From NCBI GenBank assembly GCA_944739405.2, contig OX123188.2:66359251-66423250 (forward strand): DNA of 64,000 nucleotides, read 5' to 3'. A program made the translations under genes and the position numbers. The notes below the pieces were generated by a model that was not told where the DNA came from, searched no databases, and worked only from the letters and a program-made list of their open reading frames with translations. Positions 31,034-42,648 of the stretch are shown here, piece by piece (the first letter of the stretch is position 1; each line of letters starts with the position of its first letter). This stretch comes from Euclidia mi. Its lineage: Eukaryota > Arthropoda > Insecta > Lepidoptera > Erebidae.

Positions 31034-32421
31034 ATGATGACCAGGAGGGCGCGTCAAGAGGAGGAAAAATTTCAATTAACGCTTATAGAACTTAAGAAAT
31101 ACAAGGCTTTGTGTGAGACACTACAAAGCGAGCATGATGATAATGAGAGGGAGATGTTACAAGTTTTAGAGAAAATTCTCAACAAAGAACTGAGATGGCA
31201 GAACTTCATTCTCATTTGATTACATCTTTAGATGAACGCGATAGGTTACAATCAATAGTAAACAATTTTGACAGTTGTAGTAATGAGTTTGAGACCGCTC
31301 TCAAGCGTATCACCTAGTTAGAGGGCCTCCTAAGTGTGGCTAATAATCATATTAATAGATTGGAGTGTGCAGACCGGTCCATCAAAGCAGCCACTTCACA
31401 ATCACTGTTTGATGAGCTGGTTGGTAGCGCTCCATCTATGTTTTTTGCCAACTCAAACAATGAAGGTAACAAAGTTATTACAATTGACTTAACTAATGAC
31501 AATTCAATTATTCTATCAAGTAAAACCATAAACTCATCCAATAAACTGAAAAAGTATGTAAAGTTGAATAAACAAATTAAGAAAAAGAAAAAAATATTAA
31601 GAAAATTTAAAAATTCAAAATCAAATGTCAATTATTGCCGCAAGTATATAGCTCTAAAGGAAGATATGTCTATCTGTATTACTCAACTAGATAATAATCT
31701 TTTAAAATATGATACTGATATTCATTGCCTGCAGACAGAGATTGATCGCTTACAGGATTCTTTACTTAATATGACAAAGAAATATCAATTATCACAAAGT
31801 CAAATTAATGAACATATCTTGGCGATGGATGACTTAGTGGATTTGTGTAAATACAATGAGCAAAGACTCCTATCGCTTACTACTAATAATCAGATCATTG
31901 AACCTAGCTTGAAACCACAAAGTTGTTCTCAGCCTACCATTTTGAATGACAGTTCTGCAATGTTATCTCAGTTGGCGGTGATGAGTAACAGCTTCATTAA
32001 TGATAGCACCTCCTTCTCACATCACAATACAAAGACAAACACCAACAATTTAGTAATGTTTAGTGATGAGATAGGTAAGAACATGAGCCAATTGTTGAGA
32101 CAAAGGACAGGTCAAACCGTTACGAACTTTTGTATGCCTGGAGCAAGTTTTTCACATATTTTACAAAACATCTTGAGTAGGACATACTGTCCTAATTCAA
32201 CAATAATCATATTTATTGGGAGAAGGGGTTATTCAAATCTTAATACTATTAAAAGGTATTTCGACCAATTATTACACCTAAAAGTTAGAAAAATTATTTT
32301 ACTTGCATTTCCCTACAGTAAGTTGTTGCCACAGGCCGAAAATGACTATAGATATAAATTAAATTGTAAATTACATACATTGACATTATACAATGATTTC
32401 ATTGACTTTATTGACTCTTAA
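31034..32421 (+). pseudogene. LINE ORF1: coiled coil plus SGNH/esterase-like domain
   Basis: The first piece (MMTRRARQEEEKFQLTLIEL) and the second (31,336-32,421) are joined through a frameshift near 31,195 and an in-frame TAG at 31,315-31,317. The N-terminal two thirds are heptad-rich and Lys/Asn-rich (KLNKQIKKKKKILRKFKNSK; YDTDIHCLQTEIDRLQDSLL), typical of an RNA-binding ORF1 protein. The C-terminus reads NLVMFSDEIGKNMSQLLRQR, TVTNFCMPGASFSHILQNIL, TIIIFIGRRGYSNL and VRKIILLAFPYS, the strand order of the SGNH esterase fold in CR1-like ORF1. The catalytic GDS motif is not preserved (FSDEIG). Confidence 0.7.
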
Positions 32422-32668
32422 TTAATGCTTTCATTAGAAGTTTTTATTTGACATGTGATAGTTGCTATCTATCTCAATATATTCAAAGACAAATAGCATC
32501 ATCGCTAGCATATTATATTAATAACACAGCCAAAAATTTGGCTAATAACACTGCTTTTATTGAGCAGTCTAACTTGACATTGAATATAAGCTTGGAATCT
32601 GTTCCAAATCCTTTAAATTAAGTTATGAGACAATAGAGTCAATCTCTGGCAATAACATAGACAAGACA

Positions 32669-35580
32669 TTGATAAATTTAAATATAAGTAATAAAAACAC
32701 ACTTTCATTAACCACACATTGTACAAAAAATAATTTAAAAAATTGTATTAACCTGGTGCATCAAAATATACAAGGGTTGATGGGTAAGGAGTTAGAGTTG
32801 GAATTGTTCATGAACTGTAACAATATTGATATTTTATGTATTACAGAACATTGGCTAAAAAGCCACCAGTTCATTTTCAATTTCAACAACCACCAGGTTG
32901 CAAGCTCATTCAGCAGAGAAAAATTTATTCGAGGAGGCTCGTTAATTATAATAAATAAACTTTTAAAATTTAAAGAAAGGTCTGATATTGTGAGCCTCTC
33001 TGTTGAGCGAGTTATAGAGATATCTTGTGTCGAATTTGATCAGTTCATTGTTATGAGTGTATACAAGCCTCCATGTGCACATTTTGAATGTTTTCTAGTA
33101 ATTATGGAGGATGCCCTAAGCAAAGTTAATAATTGCCATAAAACGGTTGCTATTTGTGGTGACTTCAACATTAACATTTTAGAGAAATGTTCTTTATCAA
33201 TCGATTTCTTAAATCTATTTAAATCTTACAATTTAAGTCATACTTTTTTAGAACCAACTAGAGTGACTGCTACAAGTGCTACCTGTATTGATAATATTTT
33301 TATTAACACTAAGCCTTTACAAAAATCCCTAATTAATATGTTACAATCTGATCACTGTGGGCAGTTAGTCTGTTGTCCAAGAAAAAACCCTAAGATTCAG
33401 AGTAAAATTATAAATTTTATACCTATAAATGAAAAGCGATTAGAACTTTTAAAAAATAATCTATCAAATAAAATGCGTTGGTTGCCTATTCATGACCATC
33501 CGGATCAGTTATATAATTCATTATTTAAATTGATTAATGATGAATTTTCTACTGTATTTAAACCTAAAAAAATAAATGTAACTGACCGTCTGATGTTTAG
33601 TGATTGGGCAACTGAAGGCATTCATCATTCATCAAAAGTCGGATTAGGTTATATGAACTTTATAATGAAAAAGCTTTTAATAATAGTCCAGCCTTTATTA
33701 ATTATGTAAAAAAATACTCAAAAACATTTAGACAAGCTTGTTATGCTGCAAAATCAATTTATTTGAAAAATAAAATAAAAAGCGCTGAAAATACCATAAA
33801 AGCAACTTGGAATGTGATCAATAGCGAAAATGGTAGAGCCAAAACACGCAGTCGCGACTACCTACTAAATATCAATAATGTGAGTATTGCAGAGGACTTG
33901 GAAGTAGCGACGGAATTTGAAAAGTTTTTTGCTAATATACCCATTGTAACTACAGCGTCACTCAAATCGTCTTCCATGTCTGCTGAAATGCTGCTTAAAG
34001 ACTGCGTGCCGGAATGTGTTACGGCCTTTGAATTTGTTGCTGTTACTACAGATGATGTTCTTAAACAATTTAAAACTATTAATATGAAAAAGACAAAGGA
34101 TCTGTGGGGATTGTCAGTAAAGACTGTTTCGTCTATTATTACATTAATTGCTCCACATCTTGCAACAGTGTTCAATGGTTGTGTCACTTCTGGAACATTT
34201 CCTGATTTAATGAAGTATAGCAAAATAACACCTTTATTTAAATCTGGTGATACATCAGATCCCTCAAATTTTCGACCTATTTCTGTATTGCCAATACTTA
34301 GCAAAATTTTTGAGAAACTAATTCTTAGTCAGCTACTTAGTCATTTCAATAGACATAATCTTCTTCACAACAAACAGTTCGGATTAATGAGGGGTTGTTC
34401 AACTACTGACGCAGCAGTTGAGTTACTGAAAAGTATTTTTGCAGCTTGGGAGAAGTCGCAAGATGCGTTAGGTATATTTTGCGACTTGTCTAACGCCTTT
34501 GATTGTGTTCATCATGATACACTTATCAGGAAACTATATCATTACGGCATTAAAAATAAAGCTCTCGATCTCCTGACTTCTTATTTGGGCAACAGAATCC
34601 AGAAGGTCGAGGTTAATGGTAAGACATCTCCAGGTTCTGCTTTGAAAATGGGTGTCCCGCAGGGTTCAATTCTCGGACCATTTCTATTCTTGATATATAT
34701 TAACGGTTTACCTTATTACGTTAAGAATAATCATGAGATTGTATTGTTCGCTGATGATACCTCTTTGATTTTTAATATTAAACGACGACAGAGTAACTTT
34801 GACGAAGTAAACAATGCACTCTCTAAAGTTGTCAATTGGTTTAATGCTAATAATCTATTACTTAATAATAAGAAAACTAAACTTTTAAAATTTTCAATGC
34901 CCAATGTTAAACATATGCCAACCAATGTACAACTTAATGAATCTAGGAATGAGCCCGTCGAGATAACCATGTTTTTAGGTATTATGCTGGACACCAAACT
35001 ACAATGGGGTCCACATATAGAAAGGCTTTCGGGCAAACTTAGTTCTGCAGCTTATGCAGTTAAGACAATTAGACGCCTCACAGATTTAGAAACAGCTAGA
35101 ATGGTTTATTTCAATTACTTTCATAGCTTAATGTCGTATGGGATTCTTCTCTGGGGGAATGCTGCAGACCTAAATAAAATATTTGTTCTGCAGAAAAGAG
35201 CTGTAAGGGGAATTTATAACCTCAGTCCAAGAGTTTTTCTAAGAGAAAAGTTCAAAGAAATAAACATTCTAACTGTTGTATCACAATATATTTATGAAAA
35301 TCTGCTATATGTACATAAAAATATTGGCAAATTTTGTAAAAAATGTGATATACATTCTGTAAATACAAGACACAGGAATAATCTCGTAGTTCAAAGCACT
35401 CGTCTCCACAAAATAAGTAGCTGTTTTATGGGGCAATGTATACGGTTTTATAACAAGCTCCCTTATAATATAAGAGACCTATCTATAAATAAGTTCAAAA
35501 TTATTGTAAAAGCAAAATTGTGTTCAAAAGCCTATTATAAAATATCTGACTATAAAGACGACCAAAACGCTTGGGACTGA
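32669..35580 (+). pseudogene. LINE ORF2: APE endonuclease and reverse transcriptase
   Basis: The endonuclease domain runs from LVHQNIQGLMGKELELELFM (Asn of motif I) through ILCITEHWLKS (Glu), VYKPP, AICGDFNINIL (Asp/Asn) and LQSDHCGQLVC (SDH). A frameshift near 33,640 leads into the second piece (33,763-35,580). RT follows with NFRPISVLPILSKIFEKLIL, GIFCDLSNAFDCVHHDTL (motif A), GVPQGSILGPFLFLIYINGL (motif B) and IVLFADDTSLIF (motif C, FADD). The C-terminal block ends in YYKISDYKDDQ. All catalytic boxes are intact. ORF2 starts about 250 bp after ORF1. Confidence 0.85.
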
Positions 35581-35698
35581 GCTGTTCTAATTCGACACAC
35601 AAAAATAATTGTATTAAATATTTATTTTTAATGACGTTTCGTAAGTACTTTCAAAGTTTACACGAAATAAAGAAGTATTTCATTTCATTTCATTTCAT

Positions 35699-36479
35699 AT
35701 AATTATATAACATATGGTTCATTATATCTTGGCATCAATTTAATCGAGGAAAAGAAAGCCTCAGGAAATGTATAGGCAATCTCGAACTAAGGACACATAA
35801 CTATGATAACTTTTTACTGAAATGGCTCTAGGATATCCTTCCAGAGAATGAAATAGTTATAATCCATTGGAAGTTAGTACGCGACGGGTACATAAACGAC
35901 AAAGAAGGTATAATACAATAAATAGTCATTCAATACAGTTGTGACGGATGCGAAAGGTAATTTGGCTTCCTTTTTCCTGACGCGAAATAAAAGCACTTTT
36001 GTTGGACGACTTTTGGGAATTCATAATAAATATTAACATTTTGTACAATAGCCACTGAAATCGAGAGCTTTCATGGAAAGTTCCACAGATTGATATAAAA
36101 TAATGTTCGTTTACAGTACAACTTTTGTGCGACCTGTATACATAAGTTTTCATACTATTATTATGACTCTGACAATAATGTAATAAAGATACAATTGTAC
36201 TTGCTAGTTTATAGATAGAACATATTATTATATATACAATATAGTAAAAAAATCTGCCAAGCGTAAGCCAGACGGACGTTCAAGCCATGCAGCACAGCGT
36301 TGATTAACCACTCACTATACATATACGTATATGTAACTGTATCTCTGTATACGCTATTTTATGATACGTATATCTCACAAATAGCAGTAATATGTAAATG
36401 ATTGGTAAAAAAAAAACTAAGTTAAGATATTGTGTGATGCGACTGAATTACCTACAAAAACATCTACATAAATAGTGGT
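35699..36479. other. Unassigned AT-rich DNA
   Basis: No gene or clear repeat. The right part may belong to the BEL-A 5' LTR (see below), but no boundary is visible. Confidence 0.4.
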
Positions 36480-36675
36480 AGCGCCATCTACCTTCCTATC
36501 GATAGCTAATTACATCGACGTCAATCGTTCTTCGCTTGCTTGTCCAATGCGAGCGATGCCTTTTGTTTCCGTCCCTGTCTATCCCATTCCCTACAAGGGG
36601 CACGCCTTTCGCTGATTCGTCGCCGCGTTCATCGACGCGAGAGACAGTCGCGAATAAACCGTGTCGCGACGAACG
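36480..36675 (+). repeat. Inferred left part of the BEL-A 5' LTR
   Basis: This stretch is more GC-rich than its surroundings, carries AATAAA at 36,653-36,658 and ends at the AACG duplication of the inserted element. Its natural continuation is 45,038 onward, which leads within 80 bp to a possible primer-binding site and then BEL gag. Without the 3' LTR for comparison this remains an inference. Confidence 0.35.
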
Positions 36676-37329
36676 TGTCAGAATCAGGGAAGTTAGTTCA
36701 TATAGTGTAGATACAGTTATGATAAATAAAAGAGACAACTATCAAATATTTTCATTTATTCAGTTTGGCACAAGGATATATCCTTAGATTACGTCGCGAT
36801 TCTACATTTACATTTACAGCCCAGTTCGCAAAGCAAAGACATAGAACCAAGAGAAAGAACGGGCAATAAAACTCTTGATCATTCTTTTCAGTAACTATAT
36901 ATAACAATAATTAATCAAACAGTGGTACAGCCAATTTATATCAAATATCAATGTTGTGGGTAGTTTTATATTACTAGAAAGGTCTGTCTTACAACAGAAC
37001 ATAATAGGCATTATTTAGCATCAATACAATTTACTAAATGTTTACCACAGGTATATACCTAATGAATCTTTGATCTTTGATACGACTTGATCCACAGTAT
37101 ATTATTCTATCCTATATTACAATCTATAATATCTCACAAACGATCAAACTACCCACAACACAATATCAATAAGATAATGATTACACTATCTTACATTGTT
37201 TCCTAGATGATGAAACAAAAGAACAAGCAACACAGAATATTGGAACACAGTGGCAATTAAATAGTCAGAACCATATCGTACCTGAGCCGTCGTCGAAGGA
37301 GAATAGCGCGAGCTAGCCGAGCCTGTCGA

Positions 37330-37338
37330 CTTATATAG
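37330..37338 (-). promoter_or_regulatory. TATA box in LTR (minus strand)
   Basis: CTATATAAG on the minus strand, followed by a GC-rich stretch (GTCGACAGGCTCGGCTAGCT) that would hold the transcription start. It is present in both LTRs. A plausible AATAAA on the same strand lies near 36,750-36,760. Confidence 0.5.
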
Positions 37339-37353
37339 GTACACTTTATTTAC

Positions 37354-37380
37354 ACGTTTGACAGTTTAACTGTCAAACGT
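37354..37380. repeat. 27-bp palindrome in the LTR
   Basis: Arms ACGTTTGACAGTT and AACTGTCAAACGT, 13 bp each and perfect, flank one central base. The same palindrome is at 44,902-44,928 in the other LTR. It lies just upstream of the TATA box on the minus strand and could be a dimeric factor site. Confidence 0.8.
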
Positions 37381-37485
37381 CATGTCAGTGTCATTTAGTT
37401 GCCACTGTCCTCTTACATATTATGTATTAATACTTGGATATCAGTAATTTCAGCCCAAAGCCTAGATATTATTACATATCTCTCA

Positions 37486-40417
37486 CGGCCAGACTGACAA
37501 TTACTTCGTCCTCGAAGTACAATAAATTAAATAACACTTTACTAAACAATCGCCCGACGGGCGCCCTGTATTATGTAACAATGAATTTTTACCATATTGA
37601 TTAAAGCCATCTAAAAACTATAGTATCGTTACGTCCGCTACGGCTATACTGACTTATGTCGTCATCTAAGTAAGTTCAATTATAAGAATAGTATCACAAC
37701 AACAATCCATTTGTACGAAACAATTACACAAAAATAAACTGGACTCATATTTACAGTAATTACGGTTTCATTTTGCGAGTCTAGAAATAAGTTCTGTGAC
37801 ACTTGCTTTGATACCATTGTTACAAATTGTATTTACTATTCTATGAAGGGATAATTAACAATCACAATACACATGTTACATAGAAGTACAGTTTAATTTT
37901 ACAATATTACACCACTGCATTATCCATCCACAAATTGACAAAAATAATATAGTACAAAAGGAGCCACTACGAAGCATAAAAATTTAAGTAAAGGTTTTAA
38001 GAATAAAAAATTAAAATAGGTAATTCTGCTTATGGCTGATAAATAAATGAAATAAAATAAATAATTTAAATTCACAACCGAGTTAAATAATTAAATTCGA
38101 TTTCACTAATTTACAAGTATACAGGTACCAACTTGTATGATAATAGTAGTGTAATACTAGGACAATACTTTCATTTTAATACACTCATTGCCATTGCCTT
38201 TCCTTTCACATTAAATAGACAAGTAACAACGGTCAATCTCCTTGATACTATCTAGCCCACACCTGCTGCACATGAGTCCAGGCTAGAATAAGGCGAAAGA
38301 CTTCAGCAGTTCGTAGGCAATATGATCAATATCATCAACATCTAAATGATTATCAATATCATCAACATCAAAATCATTATCAATATCATCAACATCAAAA
38401 TCATTATCAATATCATCAACATCAAAATCATTATCAATATCATCAACATCAAAATCAATATCAATATCATCAACATCAAAATCATTAGCAATATCATCAA
38501 CACCAAAATCATTATCAATATCATCAACATCAAATTCATTATCAATATCATCAACATCAAAATCATTATCAATATCATCAACATCAAAATCATTATCAAA
38601 ATCATTATCAAAATCATTATCAAAATCATTATCAAAATCATATCAACATGGTCATCATTGCCAGCATTATCATCAACTTCTTAACCATCGGTAAGTTAAT
38701 TATCAATAATAATTCAATCATCGTCAACTATTTAATCATCAATGAATAAATCGATGTTATCATATTATTATAGATATTTACAGATACCTTTATATCATCA
38801 CTGCTACCTACATTATCGATACTTGTTTAGAAGAAGTTTATATGTAATGCTGTGTATGGTTATCAGAACCTCTAACCTATAGTAAGACCGCCCTTTTATT
38901 TTCTTTGTATATGTATTTTAAAATTTAACTTAAATACTTTAGTAAGAAAACAAAAAAAAATGTTATCTGTAACAGCTACTATGTCATCAAAGAATATCTA
39001 AACGTTATTAATCTATAAATCGTAGCTATCTAAAAGTTACAAAGTTCTTTATTATATTCCACAAAAATTAACTGTAGGAAAATCTATAAATGTAACTTAT
39101 CATAATCAAAATTGATATCTATTTTAATAATACACTAAAATGTTATCAATTTAGAATAAAAAATGCAGCAGACCCTATTAAAGCATGTTACTATAATACA
39201 TCTTTTAACTATAATATATCAAATGCACCTAGGTATAATATATAGACTATTATAGTTTATTACTAAACTGCTCCTCCTAAAAGTGTTCCATAATAATTGT
39301 TTCCTAATTGTAAGTCTACCACCCGTAAATGTACACTATGGAATGCTATAAACTGAATTGACCTGAATATATTACAGGTACAAACAGTACAAAAGTATAA
39401 ATAAATAACTAGTAATCAAGAATTAACCAATTTAGTTAATAGTTTATTTATGTTACCAGTAGTCAGTGAACTGCCTAAAGTAAAACTAGACGCCAATGCC
39501 AGTAAAAGTACTCTTGGTAAGAAACGGTATAATAAATAGTCGTGTAGAAAGTCAAACCAGACACTAGTTAAAATAAGTTAAAATTCGGACCAGTCGGTTA
39601 ATATTTCAATATCTATAAGTCAAATATACATGCCTAGATTTATTAATTTAGGTCGCAACACTTAAAAACATCAATGTACTTATACAAATACTTATTATAT
39701 TAAGCAGGATATCTTATTTAATTTAATCAATTTCAGTTTAATTTATCAATTGTATCATGTGATTGTGGCTATTTTCATTCCATTTACACAATCAGAACAC
39801 TGACATCGTTTTCAATTCGTTAAGTATTTTACGTTAGGTATCTGGTTCATTCAGTTTCATTATAATTAAGATTTGACGATTTGTAAGAGGTTTGGTATAA
39901 AAATAGTAAGCTTACATGTAAGTAGGTATTGTTTAAAATAAATAAACAAAACCCTTCAAGCACCTAGAATGATTAAATACCATTTTAATCATTATTGCCA
40001 TGGTCTCCTACAATTGAATCACACAAAGTACATGTACACATATATCTTTGCATAAAAAATATCTCTAAATAGCTTAGATAGTAAATTGATAAGATAGTTC
40101 ATTACCGAGAGCTAATCCTAAGATTGATTATTACTATAATTATGGTCTAAATAGGTTTACAGTTTAACACATGGCACTTCATAATAAAAATACATAATTT
40201 CAATGAATAAAAGCAGATAAAAATAAATACCGTCTCATATTTTATTAATTTATTGAATTTATTTGTATTATTTCCGAGAATGGATTAATAAACTATGAGA
40301 ATGTTTTCGAAAAAAAATCAGTGATGTAATTTGGAACTATTTTCAAATTGAATCAATTTAGTTGAATAGCTTATTTCAGATCCATTTAATTAGACAGATG
40401 TCTGCATTTATTATACA
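37486..40417. other. Non-coding internal region of the LTR element (3' side)
   Basis: About 2.9 kb of AT-rich DNA without retroviral motifs, including the minisatellite at 38,331-38,640. On the minus strand it ends CAGTCTGGCCG at the LTR; no strong purine tract is seen. Confidence 0.55.
38331..38640 (+). repeat. 27-bp minisatellite followed by 12-bp repeats
   Basis: About nine to ten copies of a 27-bp unit (ATCATCAACATC then AAAATCATTATCAAT) run from 38,331 to about 38,600. Then come several copies of ATCATTATCAAA to 38,640. Both period lengths are multiples of three, so artefactual open frames arise on both strands (Ile/Asn/Lys repeats on plus, Met/Ile/Leu repeats on minus). I do not regard these as genes. 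Confidence 0.9.
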
Positions 40418-42648
40418 CTAGCTGACCCAGCGAACTCCGTATCGCCTTTTTAAGAGTTTTAATTTAATTCCCTTTTTCCAAGCCCCTTTTCCAAAGTTGC
40501 CATTGACTTAGCGCTTAATCTCTTATCATATCAGAGTCTATAAATGATGAACAAACAAACATAGATTTTATATAATATTGAATTCCCCATTCCTTAAAGT
40601 ATCAGAGACGATACCCATATTGACTTTAAAAAATAATCCCGTCCGTCAACTTTGATTTCCTATCCACCATCTTTGATCACGAAATAGATGTTGTATTTGG
40701 ATTCACCATCCATTTAATCATCAGAGCCGATATATCCCCTATTGATTTAAAAAAATATCCCATCCGCCATCTTTGATCACGAAATAGATGATGTTTTTAA
40801 ATTCCCCATTCCTTAAAATATCGGAGACGATACCCATATCGACTTTAAAAAAAAATCCCGTCCGCCATCTTTGATTTCCTATCCGCCATCTTTGATCACG
40901 AAATAGACGTTGTATTTGGATTCTCGATCCCCTAAATCATCAGAGATGATACCCATACTGATTTTTTAAATTTTTCCCATCCACCATCTTTGATTTCCCA
41001 TCCACCATCTTAAATCACGAAACAGATGTTATATTTGGATTCCCCATCCCTTTTAACATCGCAGACGATACCAATATTGATTTTTAAAATTTTCCCATCC
41101 GCTATCTTTGATGTCCCATCCGTCGTCTTTAATTTCCCATCCGCCACACGAAATAGATGTTGTATTTGGATTCCCCATCCCTTTAAACATCGGAGACGAT
41201 AATCATACACATTTTTTGAAAATATCCCATCCGCCATTTTTGATCACGAAATAGATGTTGTATTTGCATATACCATCCCTTTAATCATCAGAGCCGATGA
41301 TTTTGAAAAACATCGCATCCACCATCTTTGATCACGAAATAGATGATGTTTTTGAATTCTCCATTCCTTAAAATATCGGAGACGATACCCATATCGACTT
41401 TAAAAAAAAATCCCGTCCGCCATCTTTGATTTCCTATCCGCCATCTTTGATCACGAAATAGATGTTGTATTTGGATTCTTGATCCCCTAAATCATCAGAG
41501 ACGATGCCCATACTGATTTTTTAAATTTTCCCATTCGCCATCTTTGATTTCCCATCCACCATCTTAAATCACGAAACAGATGTTATATTTGGATTCCCCA
41601 TCCCTTTTAACATCGCAGACGATACCAATATTGATGTTTTAAATTTTCCCACTCGCCATCTTTGATTTCCCATCCGTCATCTTTGATTTCTCATCCGCCA
41701 TCTTTGATCACGAAATAGATGGTGTTTTTGAATTCCCCATTCCGTAAGATATCGGGGACGATACCTATATCGACTTTGAAAAAAAATCCCGTCCGCCATC
41801 TTTGATTTCCCTATCCGCCATCTTTGATCACGAAATAGATGTTATATTTAGATTCTCCATCCCTTAAATCATCAGAGACGATACCCTTGTTGATTTTTAA
41901 AAAATTTCCCATCCGCAATCTTTGATTTCCGATCCGCCATCTTTGATCACGAAATAGATGTTGTATTTCTATTCCCCATCCCTTTTAACATCGCAGACGA
42001 TACCAATATCAATTTTTAAAATTTTCCCATCCGCAATCTTTGATTTCCCATCCGCCATCTTTAATCACGAAATAGATGTTGTATTTCGATTCCCCACCCC
42101 TTAAAATATCGAAGCCGATACCCATATTGATTTTGAAAACTTTCTCATCCGCCATCTTTGATTGCCTGTCCGCCATCTTGGATCACTAAATAAATGTTAT
42201 ATTATTAATCAGCGTCCCGAAAATCTCGAAAACGATACCCATATAGATTGTATCCTATTCGTTTAGCCTTTTTTTGCCTTTGACCCAACCCTCCCCCTTC
42301 TCGTTTGACAATTTTATTATTTTTGTCTGGCCCCTTAAAGTTGTGGCGTAATTTTATATAGCCTATAGCCTTTCGGAATAATTGGGCTATCATTGGCAAA
42401 AAAAAATTTTTAAATCCGACTGCTAGTTCCTGAGATTAGCCGACATTATCTTTTAGCATTTTTAGCCTTTTGTCCGGCCCCAAAGGGTCAAAGCGTTATG
42501 TTATTTAGCCTATAGCCTTCCGGAATAACTGGGCTATCGTGTACAAAAAGAATTTTTCAGATCCGACCGGTAGTTCCTGAGATTAGCGCGTTCAAACAAA
42601 CAAACAAACAAACAAACAAACTCTTCCGCTTTATTATATTAGTATAGA
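40418..42648 (-). mobile_element. Helitron-like non-autonomous element carrying a tandem array
   Basis: On the minus strand it starts TCTATACTAATATAATAAAG (from 42,648) and ends GCTGGGTCAGCTAG (to 40,418). The flanks are A on the 5' side and T on the 3' side, as for Helitron insertion. A CAAA-type microsatellite (about 42,595-42,620) and two copies of a CTATAGCC...GGGCTATC block follow the 5' end. The rest, 40,640-42,240, is a tandem repeat array. No Rep/helicase coding. Termini resemble Lep1-type elements. Confidence 0.75.
40640..42240. repeat. Tandem array, about 119-bp monomer with higher-order structure
   Basis: The word GATCACGAAATAGATG or a close variant recurs at 40,675, 40,775, 40,894, 41,013, 41,144, 41,242, 41,330, 41,449, 41,567, 41,705, 41,825, 41,945, 42,063 and 42,181. 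Spacing is mostly 118-121 bp, with 90-100 and 131-138 bp variants. Monomers also repeat CCATCTTTGATTTCC and ATCGGAGACGATACCCATA. A block near 40,785-40,985 recurs almost unchanged near 41,340-41,540, an offset of about 555 bp, which shows higher-order duplication. Confidence 0.88.

Larger units (their letters stand above)
31034..35698 (+). mobile_element. CR1-like LINE with two ORFs and ATTTC tail
   Basis: ORF1 (31,034-32,421) has coiled coils and an esterase-like C-terminus. ORF2 (32,669-35,580) has APE endonuclease, RT and C-terminal region. A 3' UTR of about 100 bp ends in four ATTTC repeats (35,678-35,698). The 5' end cannot be placed; it lies upstream of 31,034, perhaps as far as about 30,840. 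It has one frameshift and one stop in ORF1 and one frameshift in ORF2, so it is nearly complete but inactive as it stands. Confidence 0.8.
36676..37485 (-). repeat. LTR (left copy) of the non-coding element
   Basis: Begins TGTCAGAATCAGGGAAG and ends CATATCTCTCA. About 99 % identical to 44,227-45,033. Contains a TATA-like motif and a 27-bp palindrome (separate entries). Confidence 0.9.

Noticed and set aside
36496..36787. Overlapping 80- and 83-codon frames on both strands
   Set aside because: They lie across the presumed BEL-A LTR and the boundary of the non-coding LTR element, so they are not conserved genes.
38342..38684. Open frames of 99 and 112 codons on opposite strands
   Set aside because: They arise only from the 27-bp and 12-bp repeats, whose periods are multiples of three; the composition is Ile/Asn/Lys or Met/Ile/Leu only.
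40640..42240. CRISPR-like array
   Set aside because: Repeats are long, degenerate and tandem without unique spacers, and the genome is eukaryotic; it is a satellite-like array.
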